Below, one piece after another: positions 44,791 through 56,575 of a stretch of 64,000 nt of DNA. Source of the stretch: Antedon mediterranea (lineage: Eukaryota; Echinodermata; Crinoidea; Comatulida; Antedonidae); assembly GCF_964355755.1 (NCBI RefSeq), contig NC_092678.1, positions 1,201,922 through 1,265,921 on the forward strand. Reading direction: 5' to 3'. The notes beneath the pieces are model-generated. The model worked only from the letters and a program-made list of their open reading frames with translations. It made no database searches and was not told where the DNA came from. A program made the translations under genes and the position numbers. The number at the start of each line of letters is the position of its first letter. Position 1 is the first letter of the stretch.

Positions 44791-45095
44791 ACAATAAAAA
44801 TATTAAGTATTATTAAACGGGGGAGCACTAAACATATTAATATCTAAAAGTAGTTCATAATGTCATTTTAGCCGTCAAAAGTGAGAGCATGCAACCCAAG
44901 TGCCACTCTCCTGGATCCGCCCCCTGGAAACATAATACAACGAAGCTGCTTTGTCATGCTTAAATAATTAATTTTTTTTTTATTATGAATTTCTAAGTCT
45001 GGTTAGGGAATACTACTTGACTTTATTATGTAAATAAAGTAAAGCAATATAAGTAAATACACAAATATTTGTTCAATATTGTAATATCTTAAGTA

Positions 45096-45710
45096 CCTCA
45101 CTTAGTTCAGGAAAGTCGTCCTGTAAAAAGAATGGACACGGACCAGTATCATCTTTACGCACTGGGTTGGCATTATCAAGTTCCTAACCACATGGACGTC
45201 AACAAGCAATTTTTATTACTTGGCCAAGCTGAATCCGGTTCTCAAGCCTTTGGTTTTCTTGTTTCAATGTCTGTCAAAATAAAACAGTAAATAAAATAAA
45301 TATAAAATCATATTTAGCATAATAGAGTAGGAGTAGATATAATTCAACAAATTAAGTTACAGAGAATACATGCATTATGCATTAGGTAGGCATACCTTAA
45401 TAATTGCACCTGCTTTTCTTGGGCCCAGTCCGCACACAAACTGCATCAATGACTGTGTGAGGATGCTCAACAGTATGGTTTATATCCACTCCAACCTCGT
45501 TCACATGGTAAATAAATTGTGTTTATCACTAATTGCTTTTGTTGGAATGAATCCCATCAACCCATTATCAAGACGCACATTGACACAGATTTCTTGTCTT
45601 GGGCAGTTACCACCATCAATGTCACATAATCACAACTTTTACCTGCAAACTCAACATCATTTTCAACATTTTGTGCAAGTTTCAGGTTGTGCTCCTAAAA
45701 GATAAAACAC
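45096..45710 (-). pseudogene. Chimeric SPT6/exon X module D
   Basis: From 45710 down: acceptor CTTTTAG, exon X (EHNLKLAQNVENDVEFAGKS), direct join to S1 ([23 protein letters not shown]), direct join to [20 protein letters not shown], a one-base shift, QSLMQFVCGLGPRKAGAIIK and a GT donor at about 45394. Further down, 45240-45096 is a decayed WQCPFC exon. FIN.VNEVGVD..R...HP..Q.L.QYVCGLGPRK is a hallmark of SPT6. This copy best shows the chimeric order. Confidence 0.85.
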
Positions 45711-46011
45711 AAATTAAAAATATTATTAAACGGGGGAGCACTAACATATTAATATCAGCAACTAGTTCATAATGTCATTTTAGCCGTCAAAAGTGAGAGC
45801 ATGCCACCCAAGTGCCACTCTCCTGGATCCGCCCCCTGGAAGCTGCTTTGTCATGCTTAAATAATTATTATAATTATATTTTTATTATGACTTTCCAAGT
45901 CTGGTTGGGGAATACTACTTAACACTCTTCATTGGACCATTACCTACTTTGTCAAAAAATAAAAATATGTAAGACTAAAAAAAGCTTTCAAAATGTACCT
46001 GAAAACCAAAG

Positions 46012-46225
46012 TTCCATCATTGACATCATAATAATAATACTCGGACTCGACATGTGAAATATATTGGATCCATTACATACTTGAACGTAGTTATGTTGTG
46101 TACGTAACCATCAAAGAACACTTGCATTTCAGCATTGAAGGCTTTATCTTCGTCACAACTGGTTGGACAATTTCTAGTAGGTAGCTGTGACGTCTTCTAC
46201 AACTACATTTTGTTCCATCATGCAA
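46012..46225 (-). pseudogene. Exon Y, copy 3
   Basis: The frame TRNCPTSCDEDKAFNAEM, QVFFDGYVHNITTFKYVMDP matches copy 1 nearly perfectly, then degrades (frameshift after IYFT). The upstream KTPQ part is deleted. Confidence 0.6.
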
Positions 46226-46324
46226 TTCTGCAATTTAAAACATTGTAATATTAAAATCATTATCTTAAATGCATCTCAAGCTGTCTCCTGTTCTCAAGCC
46301 TTTGGTTTTCTTACGTCGTAATGT

Positions 46325-48020
46325 AGGCATACCTTAATAATTATGTCTGCTTTTCTTCGGCCCAGTCCGCACACAAACTGCATCAATATGTCCACTCCAA
46401 CCTCGTTCACACAGTAAATAAATTGTGTTTATCACAAATTGCTTTTGTTGGAATGAATCCCATAAACCCATTATCAAGACGCACATTGACAGATTTCGTC
46501 CTATGGAGATAGCTTGACACAGTCGGAGAGTGTTTTGCCGGAATTCACTCTATAGTCGACGAACAATTTGTTTTACTTGCCCTACCACCAATTTTCCTGC
46601 AATAATATAATTACATTCTTTATTCAAATTTCTTCAGTTTCCAGGTAAATAGAGGATGATTAACAACACATTTTTCACTGTAACTTACCAATATAAAATT
46701 AGCCAGTGTTTCTTTCGTCAACATCTGGAATCGCTCTTCGGGGGTCACTATTTGGAATAAAGATCTCAAATCCTTGCATCAATTGGTTAATTCTGCACGG
46801 ATATCGTACAAAGTAATTGTTTTGTTTCCATAGTACTAGTAAACAAAAAAAATTTAATATTTATGACATATTCATATAAAATGGTAGAAAGAATAACTTG
46901 ATAGTAGTCAAGTTTCTATCCATGTACTGTAAGTGCTACAAAGGCTAGACTACAACTGTAGCTTCTCAAGAATCTCATTCAAAGCATCTGCAGGACTAGC
47001 GTCCACAGCTGACTGTCATACTCAAAATCATCCACTGCCATCTTACAAATGTTTTGGGTGTACATGTGTATGGTCAAGCACATCCCCTGATTAACTGATA
47101 TAAAAGTAACTATGTTGAATGTTTACCTTTCACCTATCTTTGCTGTATCAATCTTGATAAAACCAGCACAATTTATGAATACTTTGGGACCCAAACTGCA
47201 AGTTGTCACAAGCTGTGTCCGGTTCTCAAGCCTTTGGTGTTCTTGTTTCAATGTCTGTAAATTAAAACAATAAATAAAATAAATATAAAATCATATTTAG
47301 CATAATAGGGTAGGAGTAGATATAATTCAACAAATTATTTTATAGAGAAATGCATTCTGCATTAGGTAGGCATACCTTAATAATTGCTCCTGCTTTTCTT
47401 GGGTCCAGTCCACACACTAACTGCATCAATGACTGTGTGTTACTTTATATCCACTCCAACCTCGTTCACACAGTAAATAAATTCCTGATAAGTGTGTTTA
47501 TCACTAATAGCTTTTGTTTGAATGAATCCCATGAACCCATTATCAAGACGCACTTTTACACCGATTTGTCTTGGGCAGTTACCACTGTACTTCGTGCTAT
47601 AGAGATAGCTTGATGCAGTTGTTGATGGTATTGCTGGAATTCACTCTGTAATCGAAAATAATACTAAAGTAATGCTTAACTTATTACTCGATAGCAACAA
47701 CAATGACAATAATCCAGTAGCTGTATTCACCAATCATACTTATTATTAACAATTAACAAAAAGTAAAGTTTATTTTTTTAAGCAACATTTTCATCATTTC
47801 ACACAACATCACAACAGATACTCATTGTAGGAAAGTGGTACCATGTGGAAATAGTTATCTTATAATAACAAAAAAAAAATGTTTACAATACCTTTGCAAT
47901 ATTTGATGTCTGAAAAATCATAGCAACATTATCCTCAATGTTCCACATTGACAGGCATTATCTGCTGCTTGGTTTCCAGTTCATCGATAGATTTCTGAAT
48001 GTCCAGGATTGACCTTCTAA
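46325..48020 (-). pseudogene. SPT6 module E (longest rearranged copy)
   Basis: Minus-strand pieces from high to low coordinates: RRSILDIQKSIDELETKQQ + IMPVNVE (48020-47890); S1 scrap joined to [13 protein letters not shown] and QLVCGLDPRKAGAIIK (47590-47375); [16 protein letters not shown]-type exon (47195-47120); degraded DLD exon (47095-46965); YDIRAELTN, TGA, CKDLRSLFQIVTPEERFQML (46800-46690); GKLVVGQVKQIVRR exon with a TAG (46605-46545); then a second S1 + GLGPRK chimera (46500-46325). All are interrupted by stops or shifts. Confidence 0.85.
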
Positions 48021-48370
48021 AACACCAAGAAAAAAATATTACTAATATTATTATTCAACTATGTTAATACTGGACAGTTTGATGTCTGCTGTTCCAGAAA
48101 TGTCTTGTGTCCTGTATTGGAGGAGTGGACTGTGAATAGACATCAGCAACTGCTTTAAAAATTATTTGTAGGTCTATTGTATTATTATACAAAGCAATAT
48201 AGACTAAATACTTGTTTGTCTACAAAATAGATGTTTGAACTAACCTGGACTCTGCCATAACACCACATGAGCATTTTTACTTCACAGGGAGTTTTTCAAT
48301 ATCCACGTCCTTTAACTCCTTGTCTTATTTCAAATAACTTTGGTACTTTTGAGAAAGTTTGGCAGATAAA
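48021..48370. other. Intergenic, nothing recognised
   Basis: No exon with SPT6 similarity was recognised upstream of the module E start. Confidence 0.4.
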
Positions 48371-49015
48371 CTTCTCTTTTGCCATCCATTTTTTTAACAC
48401 ACAAACTTTTTAGTAACTTCAAAAACTTTTTTTCAGAAATCTTTTTCAAAACAATTTTTTTGTATTTTATTTTTTGTATTTTTTTTGTATTTTTTTTTTT
48501 TAAACTGCACAGAAACTGTGAAAAGTTGAAAATACCAATTTTTTTTGTATTTTATTTTTTAAATTTTTTTTGTATTTTTTTTTTTTTTACGGCCTGAGAT
48601 GCGCGGATAGGAATGGTTTCATCCTAGGTCGAAATGCACCCAATAATCTACACTACAAAACTATGCCCAAATCATATACACAACAAGAAAGTAAAATAAT
48701 AATACAAGGAATAAAAAAGCACTGAAAATAAACAGAAGAATTACAAAAATAGAAATTAAACAAAAAGATAAAAAAGGAAAACATGCCTGTGGCCAGGTTA
48801 GGTACCAGATATCTTTGACTTCAGAAACATTTTTACAGAAATATTTTTCAAAACAATTTTTTTGTATTTTATTTTTTTTATTTTATATATATTTTTTTTA
48901 AAACTGCACAGAAACTCAGTTCTCAAAAGCGAAAATACCTTCTAGAAATTCTTTTTCAAAATTTTTTTTTTGTATTTAATTTTTTTTTGCATTTTATTTT
49001 TTTTCCCATGAGAAC
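48371..49015. repeat. T-rich low-complexity tandem blocks
   Basis: CAAAACAATTTTTTTGTATT and AAACTGCACAGAAACT recur at 48445, 48503, 48850 and 48902; the block is poly-T with degenerate repeats of about 90-110 bp. Confidence 0.8.
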
Positions 49016-49044
49016 CAGAAAAAAGTAGATTTGAATGACATGTT

Positions 49045-49180
49045 GTCTTGGCATTTTCTTGTCTGCATTGATTTCAGAGAGTGTTTTATCTCTGTCCATG
49101 ATATACTTGATGCAGACACGGCATTATCTTGTCTGCATTGATTACAGAGAGTGTTTTATCTCTGTTCATGATATAAACAG
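49045..49180. repeat. Tandem duplication of about 78 bp
   Basis: TTATCTTGTCTGCATTGATT + CAGAGAGTGTTTTATCTCTG + CATGATATA occurs twice, with small differences. Confidence 0.85.
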
Positions 49181-50160
49181 TAGTAAATACAAAGCATGGT
49201 GGCCACAGGAAGTAAAATAAAAGTAAAGAAGATAAAAGGAAGAAAAATAAAAAGCAATGAAGAGAAAGAAAAAGTTCAGGCAACGGCATGAAGAGGCACA
49301 GAGTGGGGCTAGCAGGACACAGATAGCCGGGCATTCAATCCATCCGAATCATCAGTGGGTATGTGTACGAACAAGATCAGATGTTAAATGGGAAGAAAGT
49401 CGTCAGCTACCAATATTCACCAATAAATAATAATAAATGAAAATAATAAATAAAAATAAAACAATAAATAAATAAAATATTAAATAAAATAAAATAAATA
49501 TTAAATTAAATATAAAAAAAATAAATAATAACAAAATTAATATAAATAAATAAAATTTAATATAAATAAATTATAACAAACAATAATAATAAAAATAATT
49601 AAAAAAAGATGCACAAAATTTTGCCTACGGAAAATGAAAAGTAAATGAGCGGAAAATTAACCCACAGATGATTTTGTTATTTGTTTGTATAAGTAAATTA
49701 CTTAGGCTATACTGCATAACCAGATAGGGGTTTCTTATTATTTGATAATTAACTTAGGCTATTCCATTAAACCAGATAGGGGTTTCTTAATAATCAACTT
49801 AGGCTACTCTCGTAAACCAGATGGTATTTTATATCTTATCTATTTTTTTTTTTTTTACATTGCATTTTCAGTAACTGCAGATCCTAAATATTGATTAGCA
49901 GCCAGAAGCTGGTAAGCAATAAATAATGGTGATGGAGATTTTAATTATTGAGAAATAAATATTGATTAGCAGCCATATTTTAGCATCTTGTTTCGAGACA
50001 TTCAATTCTCTCAAGAGACAAGAGTAATTTGGCCTAAATGGCGTATACCAAGACAAAGTACACAAGCCTGCAATCCAACGGCCCTGAATACCTCACCTGG
50101 ATTACTGACACAAGCCTGCAATCCAACGTAGAACAACAACAATTATATTAGAGATTAAAG
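49181..50160. other. Low-complexity and short-repeat DNA
   Basis: Purine-rich 49205-49275. 49420-49610 is almost entirely AAATAAAT-type sequence. 49690-49830 has three units of ACTTAGGCTA...AACCAGATAGGGGTTTC. 50055-50130 has two copies of ACACAAGCCTGCAATCCAAC. No gene. Confidence 0.65.
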
Positions 50161-50162
50161 AA

Positions 50163-50285
50163 AATTCATATGAAACAAGAATAAAAAAACTAAACTTATG
50201 ACACTAGAAGATATTAGAAAAAAAGCTGACCTTATTCAAGTATTTAAAATGAATAGAGAAATTGACAAATTAATTTTTAGGAATT
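50163..50285 (+). pseudogene. LINE RT fragment
   Basis: SYETRIKKL, a one-base shift, then LMTLEDIRKKADLIQVFKMN and REIDKL. The L.TLE.RR.R.DLI.VFKI pattern is typical of the C-terminal part of CR1/RTE-like LINE polymerases. Only about 40 codons remain. Confidence 0.7.
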
Positions 50286-50300
50286 TCATGTTCAGCCAAC

Positions 50301-50516
50301 GTGTTATTGAAAATTACTAAGGACGGAACGCAACTCTATCTAGAGATGGTAGGAGCGGCAAGTTCATCAACAAAGGATGAACGGTACAAATGTACGGCTC
50401 CGAGAAAAGGAATAGGTCAAGTGCAATCAATTTTTGTTTGCACTCTATATGCAAGAGAAGGGATGTGTCACTGGGTTGTCAAGGTTGAAACCTTACCTAT
50501 GGCCCTAAGAAAATAA
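50301..50516 (+). CDS. Unrecognised 71-codon frame
   Basis: MLLKITKDGTQLYLEMVGAA...VCTLYAREGMCHWVVKV. No known domain. It directly follows the LINE fragment and could be unrelated 3' sequence. Confidence 0.15.
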   Translation: MLLKITKDGTQLYLEMVGAASSSTKDERYKCTAPRKGIGQVQSIFVCTLYAREGMCHWVVKVETLPMALRK

Positions 50517-50667
50517 ACATGGACCTGTGGATATGATGAGCACTTTAAACCATAAATTAAACAATAATTTGTAATAAATATTTGTTATACTTTTTCAATG
50601 TTGTTGTACCATACTGATATGAAAAATCAATGGGCAGTTTATGGATTTTCTACACCTGTCAATTTCA

Positions 50668-50699
50668 ATATATGGGGTGGGGTGGGGGGGGGGGGTAGG
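50668..50699 (+). other. G-rich tract, possible G-quadruplex
   Basis: GGGGTGGGGTGGGGGGGGGG is a strong match to a four-tract G4 pattern. Confidence 0.6.
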
Positions 50700-51139
50700 T
50701 CTACTATCAACAAAATACAGGACAGAAGTGTTTTCCATACAGAAATAGGATTTATAAAAGGCTCTTTTTAAAACAACTTTAGTTGCATACATAAAGGTAT
50801 AAACTAAATAAACTGCTGTTGCCAATGTAAGGAAATGGTTCCTTTTATAGCAAATGCTATGATAGGAACTGGTTGAAGATTTTTAAGTATTATGAGAAGC
50901 TTTCTTATATGTTATGTATTAGAAAAATACACGCTTGGATTGAAAACTTTGTTTCAAAAAATAAATGCGATATCATTGTTGTTAAAATTTCAAATTGACC
51001 CCACAATTCACCATTACTAATGGTATTATAGATCTCGTTGCGTGTTTGAAAAAATGCCAAGATCGTTTGAGGATTGTATGAGATGCTTTTAAAATTTAAC
51101 CATCCATTTACTTGTGTTGTCAGTGTTTTTCACAGACGG

Positions 51140-51700
51140 TTTTTATTCTTTATGCTCTCTGCGTGCAACATTTAGAAGCCTTTGGTTTTCTTGTTTTTTC
51201 CCATTCCTTTTCCTCTAACTGGTACATTGTAGTTTCCGTTTCAGCTATTTTGTGAACTGGTCAACAAATGATTTCTATCAATACCAATTAGTTTGTATTT
51301 CTTCTTTGTCCCATCAACCAGAGTAGTCTGGTTTTCAGGGTTTTTTCTTTTTATGCTCTCTGCATGCAACATTCAAAAGCATACAGTTTTCTTGTGAAAC
51401 CATTCCATTTCCTCTAACTGGTACATTGTAGTTTCCTGTACAGCTATTTTGTGAATTGATCAACAATGATTTCTACCAATACCAATTAGTTCATCCAACA
51501 ATGATTTCTGTCAATACCAATTAGTTCGTATTTCTTCTTTGTCCCATCAACCAGAGTTGTTAATTTACACATATTTTTATTTATTAAAAATATTTGGTTT
51601 TCCTGTGAAACCATTCCATTTCCTCTAACTGGTACGTTGTAGTGTTCGGTACAGCTATTTTGTGAACTGGCCAACAATGTTACCAAACCATATTCTGGTT
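51140..51700 (-). repeat. Three tandem copies of an exon-like segment
   Basis: On the minus strand each copy carries SSQNSCT..YNVPVRGNGMVS-like sequence preceded by LVDGTKKKYELIGIDRN-like sequence (51600-51690 best, 51420-51460 and 51220-51260 weaker). The best copy is in a frame of 88 codons (51486-51752). I recognise no family. The repeat period is about 190-200 bp. Confidence 0.55.
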
Positions 51701-52080
51701 GTTGTTCTTTATGATGATTCAAACTTATTGGATGTGGATATATATATAACATAGGCTACTTTGCCTCCTGATCAGTAATAGGAAACAACTCATTTATACT
51801 ATACTTAAATTCCTGCATAGTAAGGTACAGTCTAAATATCCCTGGTTGCAAATATGTCATTTAAAAAACACAAGGGCATTGAAGAATGTATCTTGTCATA
51901 AATTATTTCAATTTTCCATAATATGTACTAAATAAATGGTAGTTAAATTTGTTTCTCTTTGTACAAATCTCAAAAGATATAAGACAATTAACAAATAGTA
52001 AATTTAAATTTAATTTTTACCAAATGGTGAACTGCAGAGTCTGTTTCATTTTGGAATTCTTTTGGAAAACAAAACGAAGT
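51701..52080. other. Intergenic, nothing recognised
   Basis: AT-rich; short frames only. Confidence 0.4.
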
Positions 52081-55000
52081 TTAAAACCTTAATGTTAACT
52101 ATGCCCAATTATATTGCATAATGGCAATACATATACACTATACAAGCTAGGTCTTACTGCTTGTAAGAAAAGGAATAAGGTTTTGAAAACAAGATTATTT
52201 TTCTGCATATAACAGCACTATATACAACAATCTACAATCAATGGTTGATGGCAATTGAAAAGGAAGAGACACAGTATACCTAATATTGGTACAAGTGTAT
52301 TTAAGCAAGAAGCTTATAGCATTAAAATGGAAATGAGAAAAAGATGTAGATGCAAAGCTCTTAGAGCATGCAAAAGTGGTTATTAGCGTTCTAGGTAATA
52401 GGACTACAAAAGGAGTGACGTTGGGGCACAGGGGAAACTATATATCACTATTTTGTCTTATACCAAGTAAAGGTTTAAGAATCTTTAAAGGTTAGGTAAA
52501 GACATATAGGGATTGAAATAATCAAGGTGTAGATGCAAGAGGGTAGTGTGCAAAGCTCTTAAAGCATGCAGAATGGTTGATTTTTTAAAAAGTGATGTTT
52601 TGGTACAGGTGAAACGATATCACCATTATGTCTTATACCAAGTAAAGGTTTAAGAACAGTATGGATTTTTATTTAGTCAACAACATTGAAATAATCAAGG
52701 TAAATAATAATTTCTGGTCATGTCAACAGAGCAGTAACTAAACCATAAGGAAAGGACGAGATCATTACACTGAATGTTCAAAAAGATGCAGGGATATAGT
52801 TGAAAATAAAGGGATACAAGTCATCCACAGAATTGGCCATTTTGAAAATGTAAATGCCTTTGATGAAGATACTTTGTTTAAGATAACTATCGGGTTATCA
52901 ATTAGAACTATAATGCCTGATTATATTGCATAAAGGCAATTCATAAACACTATACAAGCTAGGCCTTACGGGTTGTAAGAAAAGGAATAGTGCTTTAAAA
53001 AAAAGATTGTTTTTAAGAGCTAGTTCTGCATATAACAACACAATACAACAATCTATGAACAATGGTCGATGACAATTAAAAAGGAAGGAAAAAGAGACGC
53101 AGTATAACTAAGATTGGTACAAATGTATTTAAGCAAGAAGCTTATAGCACCAAGAATGGGAATGGGAAAAAGATGTAGATTCAAGAGGCTAGTATGATTC
53201 CAGGCTGATAGCCTTCTGAATGCTCTATCAGCCTGGAAGCAGCAAAGCAGGTTTTAAAAAAAGATTGTTTTTAAGACCTAGTGCTGCATATAACAGCACT
53301 ATACAACAATCTACAATCAATGGTTGATGCGATTGAAACGGACGAACCACAGTATACCTAATATTGGTACAAGTGTATTTAAGCAAGAAGCTTATAGCAT
53401 AAAAAAAAATGAGAAAAATATGTAGATGCAAAGCTCTTAGAGCATGCAAAAGTGGTTATTAGCGTTCTAGGTAATAGGACTACAAAAGGAGTGATGTTTG
53501 GGCACAGGGGAAACAATATATCACTATTTTGTCTTATACCAAGTAAAGGTTTAAGAATCTTTAAAGGTTAGGTAAAGACATATAGCATTGAAATAATCAA
53601 GGTGTAGATGCAAGAGGGTAGTGTGCAAAGCTCTTCAAGCATGCAGAATGGCTGCTTTTTTAAAAAGTGATGTTTTGGTACAGGTGAAACAATATCACCA
53701 TTATGTCTTATACCAAGTAAAGGTTTAAGAACAGTCTGGATTTTTGTTTAGTCAACAACATTGAAATAATCAAGGTAAATAATAATTTCTGGTCATGTCA
53801 ACAGAGCAGTAACTAAAGCATAAGGAAAGGACGAGATCATTACACTGAATGTTCACCAGGATGCAGGGATATAGTTGAAAATAAAGGGATACAATTGTCA
53901 TCCACAGAATTGGCCATTTTGAAAATGTAAATGGCTTTGATGAAGATACTTTGTTAAAGATAACTATCGGGTTATCAATTAGAACTATAATGCCTGATTA
54001 TATTGCATAAAGGCAATTCATGAACACTATACAAGCTAGGCCTTACGGGTTGTAAGAAAAGGAATAGTGCTTTAAAAAAAAGATTGTTTTTAAGAGCTAG
54101 TGCTGCATATAACAACACTATACAACAATCTATGATCAATGGTCAATGACAATTAAAAAGGAAGGAAAAAGAGACGCAGTATAACTAAGATTGGTACAAA
54201 TGTATTTAAGCAATTAGCTTATAGCACCAAGAATGGGAATGGGAAAAAGATGTAGATTCAAGAGGCTAGTATGATTCCAGGCTGATAGCCTTCTGAATGC
54301 TTTGTTTAAAAAAGCAATCACTTTTGCATGCTCTTGAGCATGCAAAAGTGGTTAATTAGCGTTCTAGGTGATACAAAAGGATGCAGGGATATAGTTGAAA
54401 ATAAAGGAATACAAGTCATCCACAGAATTGGCCATTTTGAAAATGTACATGGCTTTGATAAAGATATTTTTGATGGAGATATTTTTTTAAAGATAACTAT
54501 CAGGTTATCAATTAGAACTATGCCTGATTATATTGCATAAAGGCAATTCATAAACACTATACAAGCTAGGCCTTACGGGTTGTAAGAAAAGGAACAGTGC
54601 TTTAAAAAAAGATTGTTTTTAAAACCTAGTGCTGCATATAAGAGCACAATACAACAATCTACGATCAATGGTTGATAGCAATTAAAAAGGAAAGAAAAAG
54701 GAAACACAGTATACCTAATATTGGTACAAATGTATTTAAGCAAGAAGCTTATAGCACCAAGAATGGGAATGGGCAGGTTTTAAAAAAAGATTGTTTTTAA
54801 GACCTAGTGCTGCATATAACAGCACTATACAACAATCTACAATCAATGGTTGATGCGATTGAAAAGTAAGAGACACAGTATACCTAATGTTGGTACATAT
54901 GTATTTAAGCAAGAAGCTTATAGCATTAAAAATGGAAATGAGAAAAAGATTTAGATATAAGAGGATAGTGTGCAAAGCTCTGATTTGTTTTTTAAAAAAA
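52081..55000. repeat. Tandem segmental duplication of about 1,075 bp
   Basis: TAATGCCTGATTATATTGCA lies at 52911 and 53988 (1,077 apart), with a shorter copy at 54520. CAGGTGAAAC(G/A)ATATCACC lies at 52605 and 53679 (1,074 apart). Sub-blocks (AAGATTGTTTTTAAGA.., ATTTAAGCAAGAAGCTTATAG) also recur near 52305, 53125, 53380, 54715 and 54905. One frame, GCRDIVENKGIQVIHRIGHF + NGFDEDTLLKITIGLSIRT, ending DYIA, stays open in two or three copies but has no recognisable family. Confidence 0.85.
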
Positions 55001-55249
55001 ACTTCTGCATGCTGCCTTGAAGCAGCAAAGTTCTTGGTAATAGGACTACAAAAAGAGTGACGTTATGGGCACAGGTGAAACAATATCACCATTATGTCTT
55101 ACCAAGCAAAGATTTAAGAATCTTTAAAGATTAGGTAAAGACATTGCATAGATAAATAATATTTGATTTAATATTTCAAATTCATTTCTGGTCATGTCAA
55201 TAGAGCAGTGACTGAACCACAAGGACAAGATCATTACATTGAATAATCC

Positions 55250-55740
55250 AAAGGAATGTGCAGCCAGCCTAATGTTGCAGGAGTGTGCAGCCAGCCTAAT
55301 GCTGCAGGCGTGTGAAGCCTGCCTAATGCTGCAGGAGTGTGAATCCAGCCTAATGTGACTGAACCACAAGGAAAGTTTGAAATCATTACATTGAATGATC
55401 AAAGGAAGCCAGCCTAATGCTACAAGAGTGTGAATCCAGCCTAATGCTACAGGAGTGTGAAGCCAGCCTAATGCTGCAGGAGTGTGAATCCAGCGTAATG
55501 CTGCAGGAGTGTGCAGCTAGCCTAATGCTGCAGGAGTGTGAATCCAGCTAATGCTGCAGGAGTGTGAAGCCAGCCTAATGCTGCAGGAGTGTGCAGCTAG
55601 CCTAATGCTGCAGGCGTGTGAAGCCAGCCTAATGCTGCAGGAGTGTGAATCCAGCTTAATTTGACTGAATCACAAGGAAAGTTCGAGATCATTACATTGA
55701 ATAATCAAAAAGATGCAGGAGTGTGAAGCCAGCTTTTGAC
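55250..55740. repeat. 27-bp minisatellite
   Basis: Units of AATGCTGCAGGAGTGTGAAG + CCAGCCT with GCAGC(T/C)AGCC and GAATCCAGC variants, broken by two copies of a longer segment (GACTGAA(C/T)CACAAGGAAAGTT). Two more units lie at 56040-56095. Confidence 0.9.
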
Positions 55741-56575
55741 CACACATGCAAATGGTGTATGAAGCCAGCCTGAAAGCACCAAAGTTCTAGGTGATAGGAC
55801 TACAAAAAGAGTGACGTTTGAGCACAGGTGAAACAATATCACCATTATGTCTTATAACCAAGCAAAGGTTTAAGAATTTTTAAAGATTAGGTAAAGACAT
55901 ATAGCATTGAAATAATAAAAGGTAAATAATATTTGATTTAATATTTTGAATTCATTCTATAGACTTCAATTTATTAGGTTTCTGGTGTGAACCATAAGGA
56001 AATGACGAGAATGATCACTACACTGAATGATCAAAAAGCTGCAGGAGTGTGCAGCCAGCCTAATGCTGCAGGAGTGTGCAGCTAGCCTAATGATTCAGCA
56101 GGCCAAGCTGCCACGATTTGACAACACATTGGCCCATGCAAAAAAAAGATAGTGGCAGGTCAAGATGCCACATTTTGACCACATACAAACAGTATGTGAA
56201 GCCAGCATACTTGGGTTTAGGGTCAGGTCTTGTTACAGATCCAATATCTTAAAAACCTGTTATGACAGAAAAGTAGTGTTTGTAAAACTGCCATAGACAC
56301 AGAGGGTAAAGTTTTCTAGTTGTAGTACTACACGTTACTGAAAATGCAATCTAGTCAAAATACATATATAAATAAATGGAATTAGCTATTGTAACAAATT
56401 GCAATATTATGGTTCGTTATGGTCAGATGTTTTGTCCTGGTTTGTTATACTGTAGTATATTTTACTGTATGATATTTTACTAATAAATAACAGAATCTAT
56501 CAAATATGTTATCTGCATATAGATGCATATTAGCTGATGCCAACATACCAGTAAACAAATTATAAAAACATAATA
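55741..56575. other. Remnants of the preceding duplication, then noncoding DNA
   Basis: 55785-55960 repeats the TAGGACTACAAAAAGAGTGA, AAACAATATCACCATTATGT and GATTAGGTAAAGACAT block of 55035-55145. The rest is unrecognised. Confidence 0.6.
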
